64,000 nt of DNA from Sipunculus nudus (lineage: Eukaryota; Annelida; Sipuncula; Golfingiida; Sipunculidae): the NCBI GenBank assembly GCA_026874595.1, contig CM049306.1, positions 37,838,019-37,902,018 of the forward strand. The letters are read 5' to 3'. The notes below the pieces were generated by a model. The model worked only from the letters and a program-made list of their open reading frames with translations. It ran no database searches and was not told the origin of the DNA. Position numbers and translations under genes: made by a program. Positions 1-13,806 of this stretch are shown here, one piece after another; the first letter of the stretch is position 1; each line of letters begins with the position of its first letter.

Positions 1-1335
1 AAAATGATATTCATATGTTATTGACCAGCCTGTTCCATATTGCTTATGTATCGGCCTGAGGGTGGCAATATTGAGGGTGGATATGGCTGCCTAAAAGCCA
101 ATACATAAACAATACCCAAAAAGCCGCTTTATTATAGTTTTATTAAATGCCCACACATGCTTTCAACACAACCAACTGTGTATAGTCATTCTATTTTCAC
201 AAAGTACTCAAGTAAAACACTTCAGGAGCAAACATATACCATCACCTTTACACATTCAGGGTCCTACTTTGTTGTCAGCTTCATGCCTGGGCAACGCATC
301 ACAAAGCAAAGTCACGTCACATGATGTTTGTCAGTTTCATTAGGGATGGTGAGTCCCTGTGCACAGTGACTTCACATGTATTGTGATGTTTGATGATTTC
401 ATTCTGGGGCATTGCATCACTAAATACACTGAGCACCTGGCTAAAATTAGCACACTGTATTAAATAAGTGTACAAGGCATATCACCCACATGCATTGATA
501 TGAACCTTGAATGAACTGTCATATCACGTATGTTGGGGGAGGGGGGGGATCTGTATCTGGGTGATTACATGGGTGATATGGCTTAATGAACAGTGGAACC
601 AAATCATAGAGTACATGAAGTTTTCCTTGAAAATACTATACAGTCATACTTGTTGTTAACAAATACACAGTCACAGACAGTTGCAGGTGACAATTCATAA
701 GAAGAAATCAAAGTGCATTGTAGAAAATCATAGAAAGTAACAGGCTTGCTTGAAATCAGCTGCATTAAACATATCTCCAGATATAAGTCTTGTGTTTATT
801 GAGCTATATCCTTTGTTATTTTGGTCAAGTTTGACCAATTTTCTTAAAAGACAAGCTTTTGTATTCATTGTTCACAGTAATCACCTGACTGGGCTATTCA
901 ACTTGGTATGTTCAAACTGAAAATGAAATAATCCAAGATACTATTTGTGTCTAGCTTATAAAAGATGAATATTTTTTTACATCTGGCGGTAAATTTTGCT
1001 ACTAAAAGGTAGTCATAAATTGAGAATTTGATGATAATGAGCCTATTGAAACATAGCGGAGTACCCAGAAGTGTTCAGATAAATATACACAATATAATAT
1101 TTTTGCTCAGACTTGCCAAGTAGTAATCTATCTTGATGAGTGTTTCCGAGACATTTCTTTATATTGTTAGACAAAAATAGTGCACAATGTGCTGAAATTT
1201 ATAATCCTATTTAAACATGATATTTTTTAAAAATTTTCAGTTTTACCTGTGTCACTTGGTTTATAAATATAGTATAGGGATATTTAGAAAACTAGTAAGG
1301 CTCGTATTAAATTCAAATAAATTTGTTCACTCCAG
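1..1335 (+). other. Intron sequence upstream of the first visible MAGI exon
   Basis: No exon with good splice signals was recognised here. A short poly-G run lies near 541-548. By position the stretch is inferred to be an intron of the MAGI gene that enters the window from the left. Confidence 0.5.
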
Positions 1336-1399
1336 TAGGTACAACCAACAACAGCAAATCCTGGAAAAACATAAAGAAATAGTTCGTCAAAGTAACCAG
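1336..1399 (+). CDS. MAGI: MAGI-family scaffold, linker exon before the last PDZ domain
   Basis: A 64-nt exon is bounded by an acceptor (cactccag) and a strong donor (CAG|GTAAGT). In the frame that joins the next exon it reads about 21 Gln-rich, charged residues (…NQQQQILEKHKEIV…). It ends in phase 0, and the next exon begins in phase 0. This fits the low-complexity linker before the final PDZ domain of MAGI proteins. The acceptor could also lie 3 nt downstream at a TAG, in the same frame. The linker itself is not diagnostic; the assignment rests on frame continuity with the PDZ exons. Confidence 0.65.
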
Positions 1400-1879
1400 G
1401 TAAGTCAGAATACATGGCATATCAAAAGAAGTATTAAACCAATGTGAAGTCATCTGGATTGTCACATAATGTTAATGGTACAAGCAGTTTATATTATATT
1501 GATCTTGTTAAAAACTTAATAGGATTTGATAGTTTATATTGAAGGGTGAAATAAAGTTTCAATTTGGTATGGTAAATAAGTTTCCTAAACACTTCTTGAA
1601 TGATATTGAAAACAACTGCAGATTTCTATCAGTGGGCATTACCAATGAAAAAAAGTAAATTGTATTCAAGCTTTTGCAGAACAGTATTCCAGCATTTAAG
1701 TGGGTATTAATTTTGTAATTTTGTATGACAGATATATATTTCCTAATGCTTCTGGAATGACATAAATAAAAGAAATAAAACATTGATTCTGTCAACTCAA
1801 TAATATAAGATAACTGTCTGTCATCGAAATAGCCTTTGTTTGCTCCTACCTCTCACTATCTGATCTATTATTATTACAG

Positions 1880-2041
1880 GCTGGTGAGCCTTCTGAAGAT
1901 CGGTACGATGTGGTTGAGTTACACCGAGGCTCTAGAGGCTTCGGTTTCTCAATTCGAGGGGGCAAAGAGTTTAACAACATGCCTCTGTTTGTACTGAGGA
2001 TAGCAGAAGGCGGGGCAGCTGATGTTGATGGCAGGCTCAAG
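1880..2041 (+). CDS. MAGI: MAGI-family scaffold, first half of the C-terminal PDZ domain
   Basis: This 162-nt exon (54 codons, phase 0-0) follows ttattacag and ends AAG|GTATAG. It encodes the PDZ beta-A to alpha-A part: acidic lead-in, YDVVELHRG, the carboxylate-binding loop [10 protein letters not shown] (the GLGF-type loop) and the strand [13 protein letters not shown]. The ELxRGxxGFGFSxRGG pattern with VLRxAEGG is typical of the last PDZ domain of MAGI1-3, inverted membrane-associated guanylate-kinase scaffolds at cell junctions that bind C-terminal peptides of receptors, channels and PTEN. The guanylate-kinase, WW and earlier PDZ exons must lie to the left of the window. Which vertebrate paralogue it matches cannot be decided here, and invertebrates often have one MAGI gene. 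Confidence 0.92.
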
Positions 2042-2745
2042 GTATAGTCAGCCCTCTCACTCTGTTTACACCTATACCTCAGGCCTTATATAAAACGAGA
2101 AATCTGCATTCTAGGTCCTTATTTGCATTCACTTATTCAGCCCATTTTCCCAGGTACGTTCATGTAAAATTTCTTTACATTTGTGACTATTCCTTGATGG
2201 CATTCCTGAATCCAGATCCTGTTGCGGATCCATACAACAATCTAATAGGTTCTTTTTTGGCCCATTCCCAATATGCCCTGAAAATATCATGAGAATTGTT
2301 GCATTTTTGTATAATAATCACAAACAATAATGTTTGCACATGTAAAGTAGTCATATCATCTAGATCATTTTCTAATCCTTTCAAAGATCTAAAATACCTG
2401 GGACACAAAGTCACAACCAACATTAAAGTAAACCTTGTGCAGTGAATAAGTGTCAGTATTTTACAATCTGGCCAATAACTGCATATTTCAGCATGATGTG
2501 AATTTCATCAGACAATGCTTTAGGTATATTTCTATACAGTGTATTACACCACGTTTATGTAAAAGGTACATTACATAATTGATCATTGGTCATATTTTTC
2601 TTCCAGTCATCTAACATGACTTCATAACCAGTTCTTACCACAAATGGGGTTAGATTGTTTTGCCTTAAATGAGGTTTGTGCACTACTTAGTACCATTCTA
2701 GTCATACTGTGTGTGTATAATTTGAGTTTTCTCTGTTAATTTCAG
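2042..2745 (+). other. MAGI intron
   Basis: Intron between the two PDZ exons, starting GTATAG and ending with a pyrimidine-rich tract and ttcag. No repeat was recognised. Confidence 0.8.
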
Positions 2746-2884
2746 GTGGGTGACCAGATCTTGGAAATCAACAATATCAGTACCCAGGACATGACTCACG
2801 CTGAAGCCATCAACATCATTCAGAACGGTGGATCCACCGTCTCCTTACTAGTCAAACGTGTCGGTAAACTCCCTCCTGCCATGG
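2746..2884 (+). CDS. MAGI: MAGI-family scaffold, second half of the C-terminal PDZ domain
   Basis: A 139-nt exon (46 codons plus 1 nt, exiting in phase 1) lies between ttaatttcag and ATGG|GTAAGC. It reads VGDQILEINNIST, then MTHAEAINIIQNGG and VSLLVKR. These are the beta-D/beta-E strands, the alpha-B helix with the His-Ala-Glu/Ala start (THAEA) that contacts the ligand, and the closing beta-F strand. The MTHAxAI motif with LLxKR is a MAGI hallmark. Together with the previous exon it forms a complete PDZ domain of about 90 residues without stops or frameshifts, so the gene looks functional. Confidence 0.93.
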
Positions 2885-3793
2885 GTAAGCCTCAAACGTT
2901 GACTAAGTGTAACAGATAATGTCCAACATTTCCCTGGAGGCCAGGTCTCAAGCTCAGTTGAGCTGAGACCTTGCCTCAGCAGGCTTCTTGTCCTGCTGTA
3001 TTTTGATTAAAGCTTGAGACCTTGTTCCCTGAAAGACGATCGATCGTAATAATCCAGAGCTGTTGTAATCTGTTCACTAAATGATAATTTATTATGCTAT
3101 TATGTTAAGGAGTGGCACTGTCATATGTAAAATGTAAGATTCATATAGGTGCAAATAATTATGTTTGTGATGCAGAAAATATGTGTTTGTTGATACAGCG
3201 AGCTTGCATTTTCAGTTCAGTTAAATCTGTTCTGTTGAACCTTGAGTGAAAACTTGTTTTTCAAACAGGATGCTGTAGAAACAATTAGACAAGCATTTTG
3301 TTATGGCAGTATTTTCTGTCCCTTATAAATTGTACACTGCTGCAGTGTCATCTGTCATAGTGAGTGTACTGTAGCCTGGCGTGTCCTGGATTTGTGAATG
3401 AACTATCTTTAAAGCCGGCTATTCGCCTGTCCATTTTGTAGAATAAAGTGATTTCTAGCTTTCTCTGGGTGCATATTAATGAACTTTTGTCTTATTTGTG
3501 GAAAGAAGTCCTTGTTGGATGTTATTGGATAACGATTGGTGGTCACTTTGACAGGCCTCCATAAGTTGTAAACACATTGATATATACAAAATGGACAGCC
3601 TTTGCAAAATTGGATCAGTGATTTTTGGCTTATTATTACAAAAGGAGATAATCTTTATTTAATAAATACATGTCAAATATTAGAATGGGCCCCTTTAAGG
3701 AATCAGATAATATCTTATACTTTTATGGCATCATCCAACATTGAATAAGATTATACATTTTATAATTGTTTGAATTATATTTTTTCTTTACAG
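2885..3793 (+). other. MAGI intron with one mobile-element copy
   Basis: Intron from GTAAGC to tttctttacag. It contains the short inverted-repeat element at 3407-3700. Confidence 0.8.
3407..3700. mobile_element. Short non-autonomous inverted-repeat element, copy 1
   Basis: The left end (CTTTAAAGCCGGCTATTC) and the reverse complement of the right end (CCTTAAAGGGGCCCATTC) match at 13 of 18 positions. The interior is AT-rich without an ORF. A related copy at 10744-11300 shares the left end, the block 'acaaaa(c/t)ggacagcct' and the right end, so this is a dispersed MITE-like family. Confidence 0.6.
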
Positions 3794-3942
3794 AACGACT
3801 GACGGTACGTTCACCTCCTGCCAACGCATTATTAAATGGTCCACTGAGTCAGAGTTCTCCAAACACCGACCAGCAGCCCAGTTCAAGTTATTACATGGGT
3901 GGCTACGGCAGTCCCAGACAACAACACAACATGGGGTACTAG
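3794..3942 (+). CDS. MAGI: MAGI-family scaffold, last coding exon and C-terminus
   Basis: The exon enters with 2 nt, completing the Glu codon split from the previous exon, and adds 48 residues before TAG at 3940-3942. The tail is Pro/Ser/Gln/Gly-rich (…SSYYMGGYGSPRQQHN…), ends Met-Gly-Tyr and has no recognised domain, so it is probably disordered. All three junctions keep phase (0, 1). The C-terminus may continue into other isoforms outside this exon, but no alternative donor before the stop was evident. Confidence 0.85.
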
Positions 3943-6900
3943 CATGCACCAGTTGATCAAACACCAAGGGTACTTAGTTTGTCTGAATCCATTATTCTGC
4001 AGATAATGTTTGTTTACTTGTTTACTGCAGAAGCGTGGTATTCAGGGGCATTAGTTTGCATAGGGTAGGTTTTGTAATGTTAAGTTGGTGGCTGAGATGA
4101 CAGCACCCATACATGCTGCCATTTCTACACTGATTGGATCACTGTGTTGGGAATTTCCACATATTAGTGTAGGTGTATTGCACAAACAGCATTACAGGGA
4201 TGTTTATTTTGAGGAAAAGTTTGTTTGCCAAGGAAGCCTGTTTTAACAGTACCTCTGAACAAGAGTTACTCCATTTACATAACAATGTACATTGGCAATA
4301 GAATAAAACAGTCATCAAGTGCGTTAACTGGTGCTGCAAGTGCCACACCCAAAAAGTGTCATTAATGTTTTGACATTGCTGCCTGTGTACCTATTGGTAT
4401 CCCTGTATCAACAGTATCGTCACATCTTGGTGTCCCATGAAAAACTGGGTCTGTACCAATGTATTACAGTGCCATGAAAACATTGCTAAAGTGACCCTCA
4501 TGAAGACACATGAGCTGTCATAGGATATCTTTCATCATGCTCAGGAGGACAGAGATGGATAGAAAGAGAAAGTGAGAGAAGCTAAAAAGTAACAGTATTT
4601 TTGTCAGATTTAACAGCTGTACTAAAAACAGTTACTGACATGTGGATGTGATGGGTGATATATAAGTAAAACATTCAATATTCAGGACACATGGCCCTAA
4701 AGTAGACTTGTGCCCTGCCATTTTATGGAAAACTTGCCTCAAGAAAAGTTTATTTTATCACAAAATGTACTTTTACCTATGTAAAGCCCAGTAGTCTCTG
4801 ATTTGTGCAGTGTAGAGTATAGAGGTGGTTTTGATCAAGTCTGTATATGTTAGGAATTGACCTATCCATGAACTCTATATGTAACCTTAATCGCATATTC
4901 ATTCAATGAATAAACATAAGCATGGGACTAAGGAGCAACCAATCAGGTGACCTTAAACATTGTAAAGCGTCAATCATCTGACAAAAACAAAATTTCGCAT
5001 AATTTGACAGAGCTCTGTCAAACAGAACATGTGTAGTCTGTAAATACTACCAGTACCCATGTCATCATGTTTTCCGGGATATTTTATTATACAAAGGAGA
5101 CAGTATAAAATATTTCCAGGCTATAGGTTGCGGGAGCCATTCCTTCGACTACCGAGTGAATAATCCAATATATATTGCAACACAGTTCATATATGAATGC
5201 GATATAGTAAACAATGGTCAGGTGATACCAGTTGATAACGTCAGTCAATACGACTTCATGCACCATCGCCCTTTGTGACGTCATTATTATGTTATAATCA
5301 GCTCTCGCTACCATGGGCATGGAAGTCCATATGTGTAGGAGCGTTTTGGGGGCTCATTATGATAATAAGTTAAAAGGGCAGAGCATTTTGGGCTGTGGTG
5401 GATAGGTCAATTAGAACAAACTTGGTTACAAGACTCAGATTAAAAGTGTGTTCAGCATTGGTTAACAAAAATTACCTGCTTTTTGAACTGCAAAATTTAT
5501 TCATTTGATATATATTTGTTTTGTGGATATCTAAAAATGCATTGTTTCATTTTATGTATGGCATGTTTTCACCTGTTGTTTGTTATGCCACTGAGGTATA
5601 TGCAAGGGTTAGTGGGGTATTCTTATAGCCTTCCTTCAGAGACAAGAATGGCTGAATTTATTATTATAATTATGCAAAATCAAGACTTCTGTTCAAAACA
5701 AAAGATTACAAAGGAAGTCAGGAGAGTTAAACTATAAATTTGTATATGTAACACAAAAGGACCATGTTAAAAAACTCCTGTATCCCTGTAGAAATGGCTA
5801 ATTCAAACATTTTCCTGTTAAGCAGCAGTATCTGTGTTTAGTTTCCCTTTAATGTTGTGAAATTAGCTCTTGACAGACTTCATATGCTAATGAACCTTTA
5901 TTGGGATCGAAAAATTACCAAGTGGGACAGTGAGCTGATGCTTCCCAGTAAGGGATGGAGATGCAAAAAGCTACATTCAGAACCCCTCGTGTTGACAATA
6001 ATTACGAGATGGGAATTACTGTACATAACATGAGAGTCTTCAGAACAAACTGCATATAACACCATGTGTTACCTAAATTAGGTAAATCCTAAATTGATAT
6101 AGTAAGAAGGGGATAGTCTGAGAAAATTCCTCCTTTAAATAAAACCAGCCAGTAGTACTAAATTATTTTGTCGCCCATTGCATTGTTTGGGATGCCCCCA
6201 CACTTGCTTCTGTACGGAGGATGCCAAGTCAGTGGCAAAAAAACTTCACAAGTTCCTGAGCGGTCATCACAGCTTCTGAGCAAACTTGATGATAATAAAC
6301 ACAAGTGGTTCAGAATGCACAATGAATTGTTTAGGTAGCCATATGGAACATTGTAGGGATCACTCCTGTGAAAGATATAAATTGTAAGAGTATAAAAAAC
6401 GCTAAAATGTATACTTGCACAGTATTTAAAAAAATGAGTGAACACCATAACACCTTAAAAAAAGTGCAGACATGTTTCCAGTTTAGCCCCTGAATCTGCT
6501 CATAAAAGATTGGCAGAAAAAATTGCATTGCATTTGTAAATTTAACAGAAATTATAACTGATTCCATATTACAGATACAGTGTTATATTAATTGGTGTTT
6601 GATAGAAGGGATGTTGCAATATAATAATATATAATTGCAGAATCAGGATAGGAATTATAATCTAATGTTAAAATCATGTGCTTAATTATATTAAGATAAA
6701 ATATAACTCACATTATATAAAATTAAATATTACTGTCAACTAATGAAACAGATATGTATTGCATGGCTGAATAAGTTTCATTTCCTGCTATGCATGGTTT
6801 CTACTTTTTGATGCAGATGTGAATATATTGTTCAGTGGTAATGTAATAAGATCTTTTGTGAATATCTACCAAAGAAAACTTCTTTTTTTAATGTGTCTTT

Positions 6901-7235
6901 TGTGAGTTTCTGTTGAGTATGAGTTTCTGCATATTGCTTGTTGATGTACTCTGGGTATTGATAAGTTGTAAATTAGTTTAACATTTTTGTGTCACCCCTT
7001 GGTTCTGTGTGTAATGATGTACAGGTTTCATTACTCATCAAGGCTTATAAAATTTCTAGACATTCCCAGGACTTTTGGCATTTTCCATGACAAAATAATC
7101 AGCATCATAAAGTGAAAATGCAACAATTAAAGGCATTAATTAATCACTGTTAACTTTACTTAAAGAACTGTAACAGAACAGGCAAGAATGGTAGATAACA
7201 CTTAATCAACGATAAGATTTAAAACAAAACTTGAG

Positions 7236-7285
<50 letters not shown>

Positions 7286-10200
7286 TGCATCATTAGAAAA
7301 GTGGAAGAATGGCTGTACATGTAGAATGAACTGGCAGATCAAATAAATAAAAATTTTGGTTGTGACCTGATTTGTACCTTCATCTCTGGTCAAACCAGTT
7401 TTCCATTTTCATGAAATTCCATGACACCTGCTCAAAAGATCTTGATAACTCAACACTTTCCAGGCCTGGGTTTTGAAATGGCCATTTTCCAGGACTTTCA
7501 GAAAATCAAGGACACATAAATACTCTGAAATAGCATAACTGAAATTTGACACGACATTCATATTATAATGATTTATAAAAACATAGAGATCAACTATGAT
7601 CATGTTAAAATGTCAGAATTTGTCTGAAAATAAAATTAATCTGAGTAGCTAAGGAGTCATTGATGGAAAAAAGCTCTCATTTATTATTGATTTGTTTTGT
7701 ACAAAAAACATTTTATGCCTTTTTCCAGTAAAGATTACCTGAAGATAATATGGGTTGCAAATTACAAACTGTTGTATACAGACAAATAAGTTTGGGAACA
7801 AGCAGTGAACAAAATACAGATAGCTAAAAAGAGATATTTGTCTTTTTGAAAGCTGATAAATGAACTAGTATTGTTTGACATGTTGTCTGAGGTACCTGAT
7901 ATACACTTGAGAAAATATGAACCGCAATACAGCCGTCACCTTTCAGCTATATCAGTAGGTTCTGGGTTATCATTAGCTGTTACTGTCATGCTGATACTTT
8001 AAGACAAGATAATATGAACTTAACTTGAACTGGCAGGAAGAGACCTGTGTAATGAAATACACAACATTAATTGTTCTTAAGAATGATGAAAAGGTTGTGT
8101 AGTTTAGATTCCTTTTATATTTGATAGAATTTTAAGTAAGTCTAAGGCATAGATATTAGAGCTATTTACAGTTGTTCCAGGACCTAGCTGTTTATTTTTG
8201 GTTGTGAAATGGTTGTGTTACTTAAAGATTCCAACACAAATTCCAGTGTAAACTTTTGTATCTGTAACAAGTCTGTAAAAGCCATTTCATGTTTTTTTTC
8301 CATATTTTTTGTCTCAGTGTATGATATTTATGAAATCATGATTGTTTACATTAGTGGTATTGTCCCTGTGTATAGTTATGTTTATCTTAGTAGTTATGTA
8401 TACTCCTATTGTTTTTCAGAGATTTATTATATGAATTAATGTATGTTTATTGAAACGAGTAAGGTTGTGGGCCAGTGTGGACCAAATGCAGGAGGACGAT
8501 TTTTACGTCACTGTGATGGTATAACGGTACATCTTTTTAAGTGTAGCATCAGGGAGTGAATCGTTGATTTCTGTAACTTGTTGTTAATGTTAAGATTTTA
8601 TTGTGTGCACTGATAAATGATAATGATTATGAGATATTGTAGATGTTTGAAGTGGCAGGCTGATTGATTTATTTTAGGGTGTGGCTATTTTTAAGAAGAT
8701 AGAGAATGTGTGTAAATACAATTAAGGAATGATTCAGTTGCATGTTTGATTTGTTTAAACAAGTTGTTTTTCACAGCAAAACACCCAGTTATCTGCCAGT
8801 TCAATCATCTTTAATTTCACCCACCTACTAGCATACATAATTATAATCATCATGTGTTGTACATAGTAGTCATATTGTTCTGAAAACTGCACGCAGGTAG
8901 CCCACAGGGGTAGCACTATAGTTGTGGTCTCATGACGTTTGGTGAAGAATCCAGGCTTTTGTGCTGGTGGGATTCATAGAGCAAGTGCCTTCAGCATACA
9001 GTCTTGGACATTAGGTGGGGAGGATTTTGTTTGATGCAGAGGGCGCTATAGTCTGCGAGTTTAGATGCAGTGCTAGTATTGTATAATAGAGCTATTTGCC
9101 ATCATTATGTTGTTGGATGGAAGCATTGTGCATATGTTCCAGAACAAAAGTTGCTAACCCAGAATTTCATGTTTCATTTTAATAGATCAAGACTACATGG
9201 TCATCTAACCCCCTATCAAATAGCGTGGATATTGTCATTTCTAAAATTGATATAGTATATATGTACAACACCACATACTGTTGCCAATTTGAAAAATCGT
9301 ATAAGTTTATTTTATTGTTGTATTTCAGTAAATTTTTGATTTGACAGAGTTAAGAAAAGGTATGATCTGAACAAAAAAGTTTTATTGATGATCAACTATC
9401 GATTAGAATCTGCATTTGATAAAGATGAGATATTAAGTGATCAAATATACATTTGATAAAGTGATTGAAACATTTGATAATGTGTATGCTTAAAATTGAT
9501 AAGAGTGATCATACTGGTATAAACTCTTTGCTCATGAATATGTAACAAGTTGATTATACCACAAGCAGAAACTATATGAATGTGATTATATCCATATGCA
9601 AATTAGGCTCTAAACACTATGCATGCATAGATGATGATTTTCCATTTTTTGCTTGGACAGTAAAGGTCATTGTATTGTTCAGGGTTGAGCAGCTTAACTC
9701 AGCCAAGATATTATAATATGGGGTGAAAAGTTTTGCATGGACTACCATCCTTTCATGTATGTTGTATTATAAATTAAAGTAGAGTTCACATAGACGAAAA
9801 CCTATATACACACATGATTGTATTCACAATTTTTAGGGGATACAATAACTACTCTTATGTAAAAAGACCCATATGTATATTGATATTTTTATAGCTTATC
9901 AGATCATTCACTATCTGTACCACCATAATCACATACTCATACATTTTGTACCATAGTGTAGAGGTGTAGCAGAAACGTATAGCTTAGACCTGTACATATA
10001 AATTAGGATATTATTGAGGGAAAACCACAGTAGAGTTGTGTTGATCTGCTGTGTACAGCCGAGCAGAATAATTTGACATTTGATGCAATAGTATATTTGG
10101 ATCGGCTGCTTTGCTGTATAAACTGCCTTTTGCCTTGTGATTTTTCTCTCAAGTGGAGAACTGGATTGATTTTCAGCCTCCCCTGTTGAGGTAATTATGT

Positions 10201-10743
10201 AGCCAAGTTTGCTAGCACCAGATGGACACACATACACAGTGATACAAACACACATGAACTGACACAATCTTAAGTGTTGCCAATAGTATAGAAAAATTTA
10301 ATTTGACCAGTACAAGACCACACCACTATTAAATTGTGTATATGATCTTTTTCCATACAATTTCAGTGGATTTTTTGTGTGTTGGACAACATGTGTTTTG
10401 CTGTTAGATAAAATGTTTTCCTTCTTTCAAAATGGTACACTGCCCAGATTTTATATTGTTAGTCTCTCAATAATCACGTTAACACTGAGTAAATTTCAAG
10501 GTAGATTGATCATGTGTTTACTTGAAGCCATTAAAACTTTGAATCTTCAAGTTTGCTTGTCATATTATGAACGCAAGAATTGTGTACTAGTGTCACCTCA
10601 TAAAATACGCAATGTTTATCATAGTTACCTGTGTGTTTATTAGAGTTACCAGGAGTGATTAATCAGACTAAACATCTGACCCAAAGTGAAATTCGCAAAA
10701 TTGATAATGCCAGGAAATGCCTTTCATTATAAGTTATTAGTAT
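3943..10743 (+). other. MAGI 3' flank, probable long 3' UTR followed by intergenic sequence
   Basis: No coding exon was found in 6.8 kb. AATAAA-type polyadenylation signals occur soon after the stop, near 4299 and 4908, so the 3' UTR could end within about 1 kb. The rest is AT-rich without recognised genes. Short reading frames on both strands lack splice context and compositional support. Confidence 0.55.
7242..7287. repeat. (TA)n microsatellite
   Basis: Nearly pure TA dinucleotide array, interrupted once by 'gtat'. Confidence 0.95.
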
Positions 10744-11300
10744 ATTAAAGCCAGCTATTCTGCCTTACATGTAGAATTAATGTGATTTCTGACTTACTTT
10801 GAAGTACGTGTTAAAGAACTGTTGGTAATTTCTGCTTAGAAAAGTTCTTATTATGCCTCTCTGACAGATACCCGGGTTTGTTTATATACAAGCTGCTATT
10901 TAATATGGTACATGTGCCCATGTTTACAAACAGAGAAACCGTGTGATAGGAGGTGGTTTATTGAGAGGTCAACACTTATTGTTTGTGAGAACAATAGAAG
11001 CAATGCCTGTTTTTTTCATTGGCAAAACATATGAATTGCTACCAGATGCCCTTGTTGGTCTTGTATTGATATTATTGGCAGCCATTTTGATAGCCCCACT
11101 GGTTTAAACAAATTGAAATAAACAAAACGGACAGCCTGTGCAGCATAGGATCGGTGCTTTTTGGCTTATGTTTATGAAAGAATAAAGAGACTATCTCTGT
11201 TAAATATACATCAGATATGTGAATTGGGTGCTTTAAGCTCACAGAACTATCTTTATCCACAACTATCAAAACATCAGATAAGTGAATAGGCCCCTTTTAG
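10744..11300. mobile_element. Short non-autonomous inverted-repeat element, copy 2
   Basis: It begins attAAAGCCAGCTATTC and ends AATAGGCCCCTTTTAG, matching the ends of the element at 3407-3700, and shares interior blocks with it. It is about 260 bp longer. Near the right end 'catcagata(t/a)gtgaat' with an adjoining GGCCC/GGGTG-CTTT motif occurs twice, a partial tandem duplication. Confidence 0.5.
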
Positions 11301-13806
11301 CCCACAAAACCACCTTAATCTACAATTATGATCAAAAAAGTTAGGCTCTTAATTTATGTCCTTAGAAACTGATAAAACTCTACAGATTTTTTTTTTTTTT
11401 GGGGGGGGGGGATAAATAAACAAACACACATATTCAGTCGTTTCATCTGGTGCTACATAGGTCAATGACAGGTCGGAGCATCCAGGTCAAGCTGCCCCTG
11501 GTCAATGGAAAGCAGCACTTGTTGTTAATCAAATGGGATCACTCTTGTTGACTTATATACTATGTATATGTACATATAGTAATAATATTATGATTTGTAA
11601 TAAATACCATTAGTTAAATATGTTTACGAGTTTTATCTGTATGAGTGAGTGAGGTTTATGATAACATGAAAATAATACACGTAGCTTTAATGAAATACTA
11701 ACAGCAGCAGACTGGAACCCAGAATTGGGGTTGTTTGATTTATGAACATAAAGATTTTTTAATTTGTGAAAGAGAAAATATAATTCAGATAAAACCTTTG
11801 TTCACAAGACACCCCATCCAGATATTTGAACAGCGTGTTCTGCTGTAGCCTTATTGTAAATTCTAAATTTTACATTATCCTTTCACAGTGTGTCAAAAGA
11901 TTGATATTAAAATACTGTGCTATCCCTAAGTCAAAGATTGGTGTTATGAATATTATAAGACTTATTCATTATGTCAATGATAACCAAAAATTTCATTTCC
12001 CGTTATGAACCCGTGGGTCCTTTTCGTTTGTTGCTGATTTTCCCTATACAAGGTTTTATATTCCGTGTATGTATTTTCATCATTTTCTTAATGATGAAAT
12101 TGCAAAAATTTAACCCTTCCAGAACAGTGAAAAAGTTGCAGTCAAATGATTTCTAAATTAATACCATACCAAAATAAACAGTAGTAAGTCTTCAGTTCAA
12201 GCCGATGGCAAAATCTCTAACAGAATTTATTACAGTATAAAGTTTTTCCTGTCCATGCTTTGGATGCTGTTTGTGATTCAAAATTTATCTTAACAAAATG
12301 TGATTAAAATCCAGTAGTAAGTGATACTTGTTCTGTTGTCTGGGTACCTCCCATAACTATGGAAATATAATTTTGCATTTAGGGACCAACCATGACTATA
12401 ATTGTTTTATGTGGGTGTGATTTTTATTATGAAATTTATTTTAATGACAAGAAAAGGGGTGTATGGCCATTTCTTATGTAGTAAGTTAAATATAGAGGTC
12501 TGTCAATTCAACACAGCTTGTTTCTCAAACCTGCATTTATCCTTTGCTTTTTTGGGTTTCTTGCCATTCCCCACCGAAACAACCCCCCCCCCCCCCAACC
12601 ATTACAAAGGTTCAAGAGACTGTGATTGGATGAATGATAATTCAAGCCAGTTGGATGAACTTATGAACAGGCCTGATTGAAATTATATTAAAGTATGCTT
12701 TATAGATACAAGTCACACGGACCAATTATTAGGGGTATGGAAAACGCCTTTATATATCTTTGCGATTATGAAGAATGTTTACTAAGATTAACTAGGAGAG
12801 ACGGCAGATATCATTTCAGTTAATCATTTCAGATAAACGGTGATTCTTTTAAGATTAAAAAAAAAAAAATACTGATGGTGTAGTGAGTTTTGACAGACAG
12901 ATGGGTAAATGGGTCCATACAACCTTCGGCGTATATGGAAGCAAGTCCTGCCTCTGTCAGTCAATATTGGTATGCATCCTCTGACAAAAACTGACATTTA
13001 ACCCAATTGATAATTCATGTAACAGCCTGGTAAATAAAGAATTTTTTCATGAAAGCAGTTTTTGCTCCTCACTTGGATCTCGAACATCAGGCCTTCACAG
13101 GCCGCCTGACCCAACCTCCTCTGGGGTGGAAACCCTGCTATAGTAGACAAATTTTATATCCCCCTGTCCACTATAGAGGGGTGTGATGACAAACAATAAC
13201 AACAAAATAGTGAAGCAACTATATTTAATCAGAATAACTGGGTACTGCACAGCAGGATTGAACAAATTCAGTGTACAGGTATGTAATCCATGGTGAATTT
13301 GTGCCAATCTACATCACATGATATGTCCCTATACAGTAAATGTCCCTATACAATAGATAATTGCTCACAAAGGCACTGGTCAGATTTGGTCCCGATTAAG
13401 TTTAACTGATCACATTTGGTCCCCATTTAGTTTAACAATATTCAAAGATACAGCCCTGTGGATCGCATATTGGTGAGCCTTTCTGATCCCAACAACAAGT
13501 AATCTTTTATGTTCTATGGACAAAAAAAAATCACTGAAAAAATCTACCAAAAAATGCTTTAAATGCATGAAAGAGAGATGCATATATGACAAATATCAAT
13601 ATACTTATGTCTATAGCTAATGTAGCTTTATGAATCTGGCTGCAATGGCATGCCATCGAGAAGGAGTTTTAACTTCTTTGTTGCTTCATGCTACAGGATA
13701 AGCTCCAGCCAGGAGGTTCCATATGAAAGCCCAACATACTTTACCTTATGAATCTGGCAGCCTTTACAGAATAAACATTATGAAGTGTTGTCTGTAATGC
13801 ATACCC
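11301..13806. other. Gene-free intergenic stretch
   Basis: No gene recognised. It contains a T12/G11 homopolymer pair near 11389-11410 and a C run near 12583-12596. The ORF at 12402-12680 reads through that poly-C run and has no other support. Confidence 0.6.
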
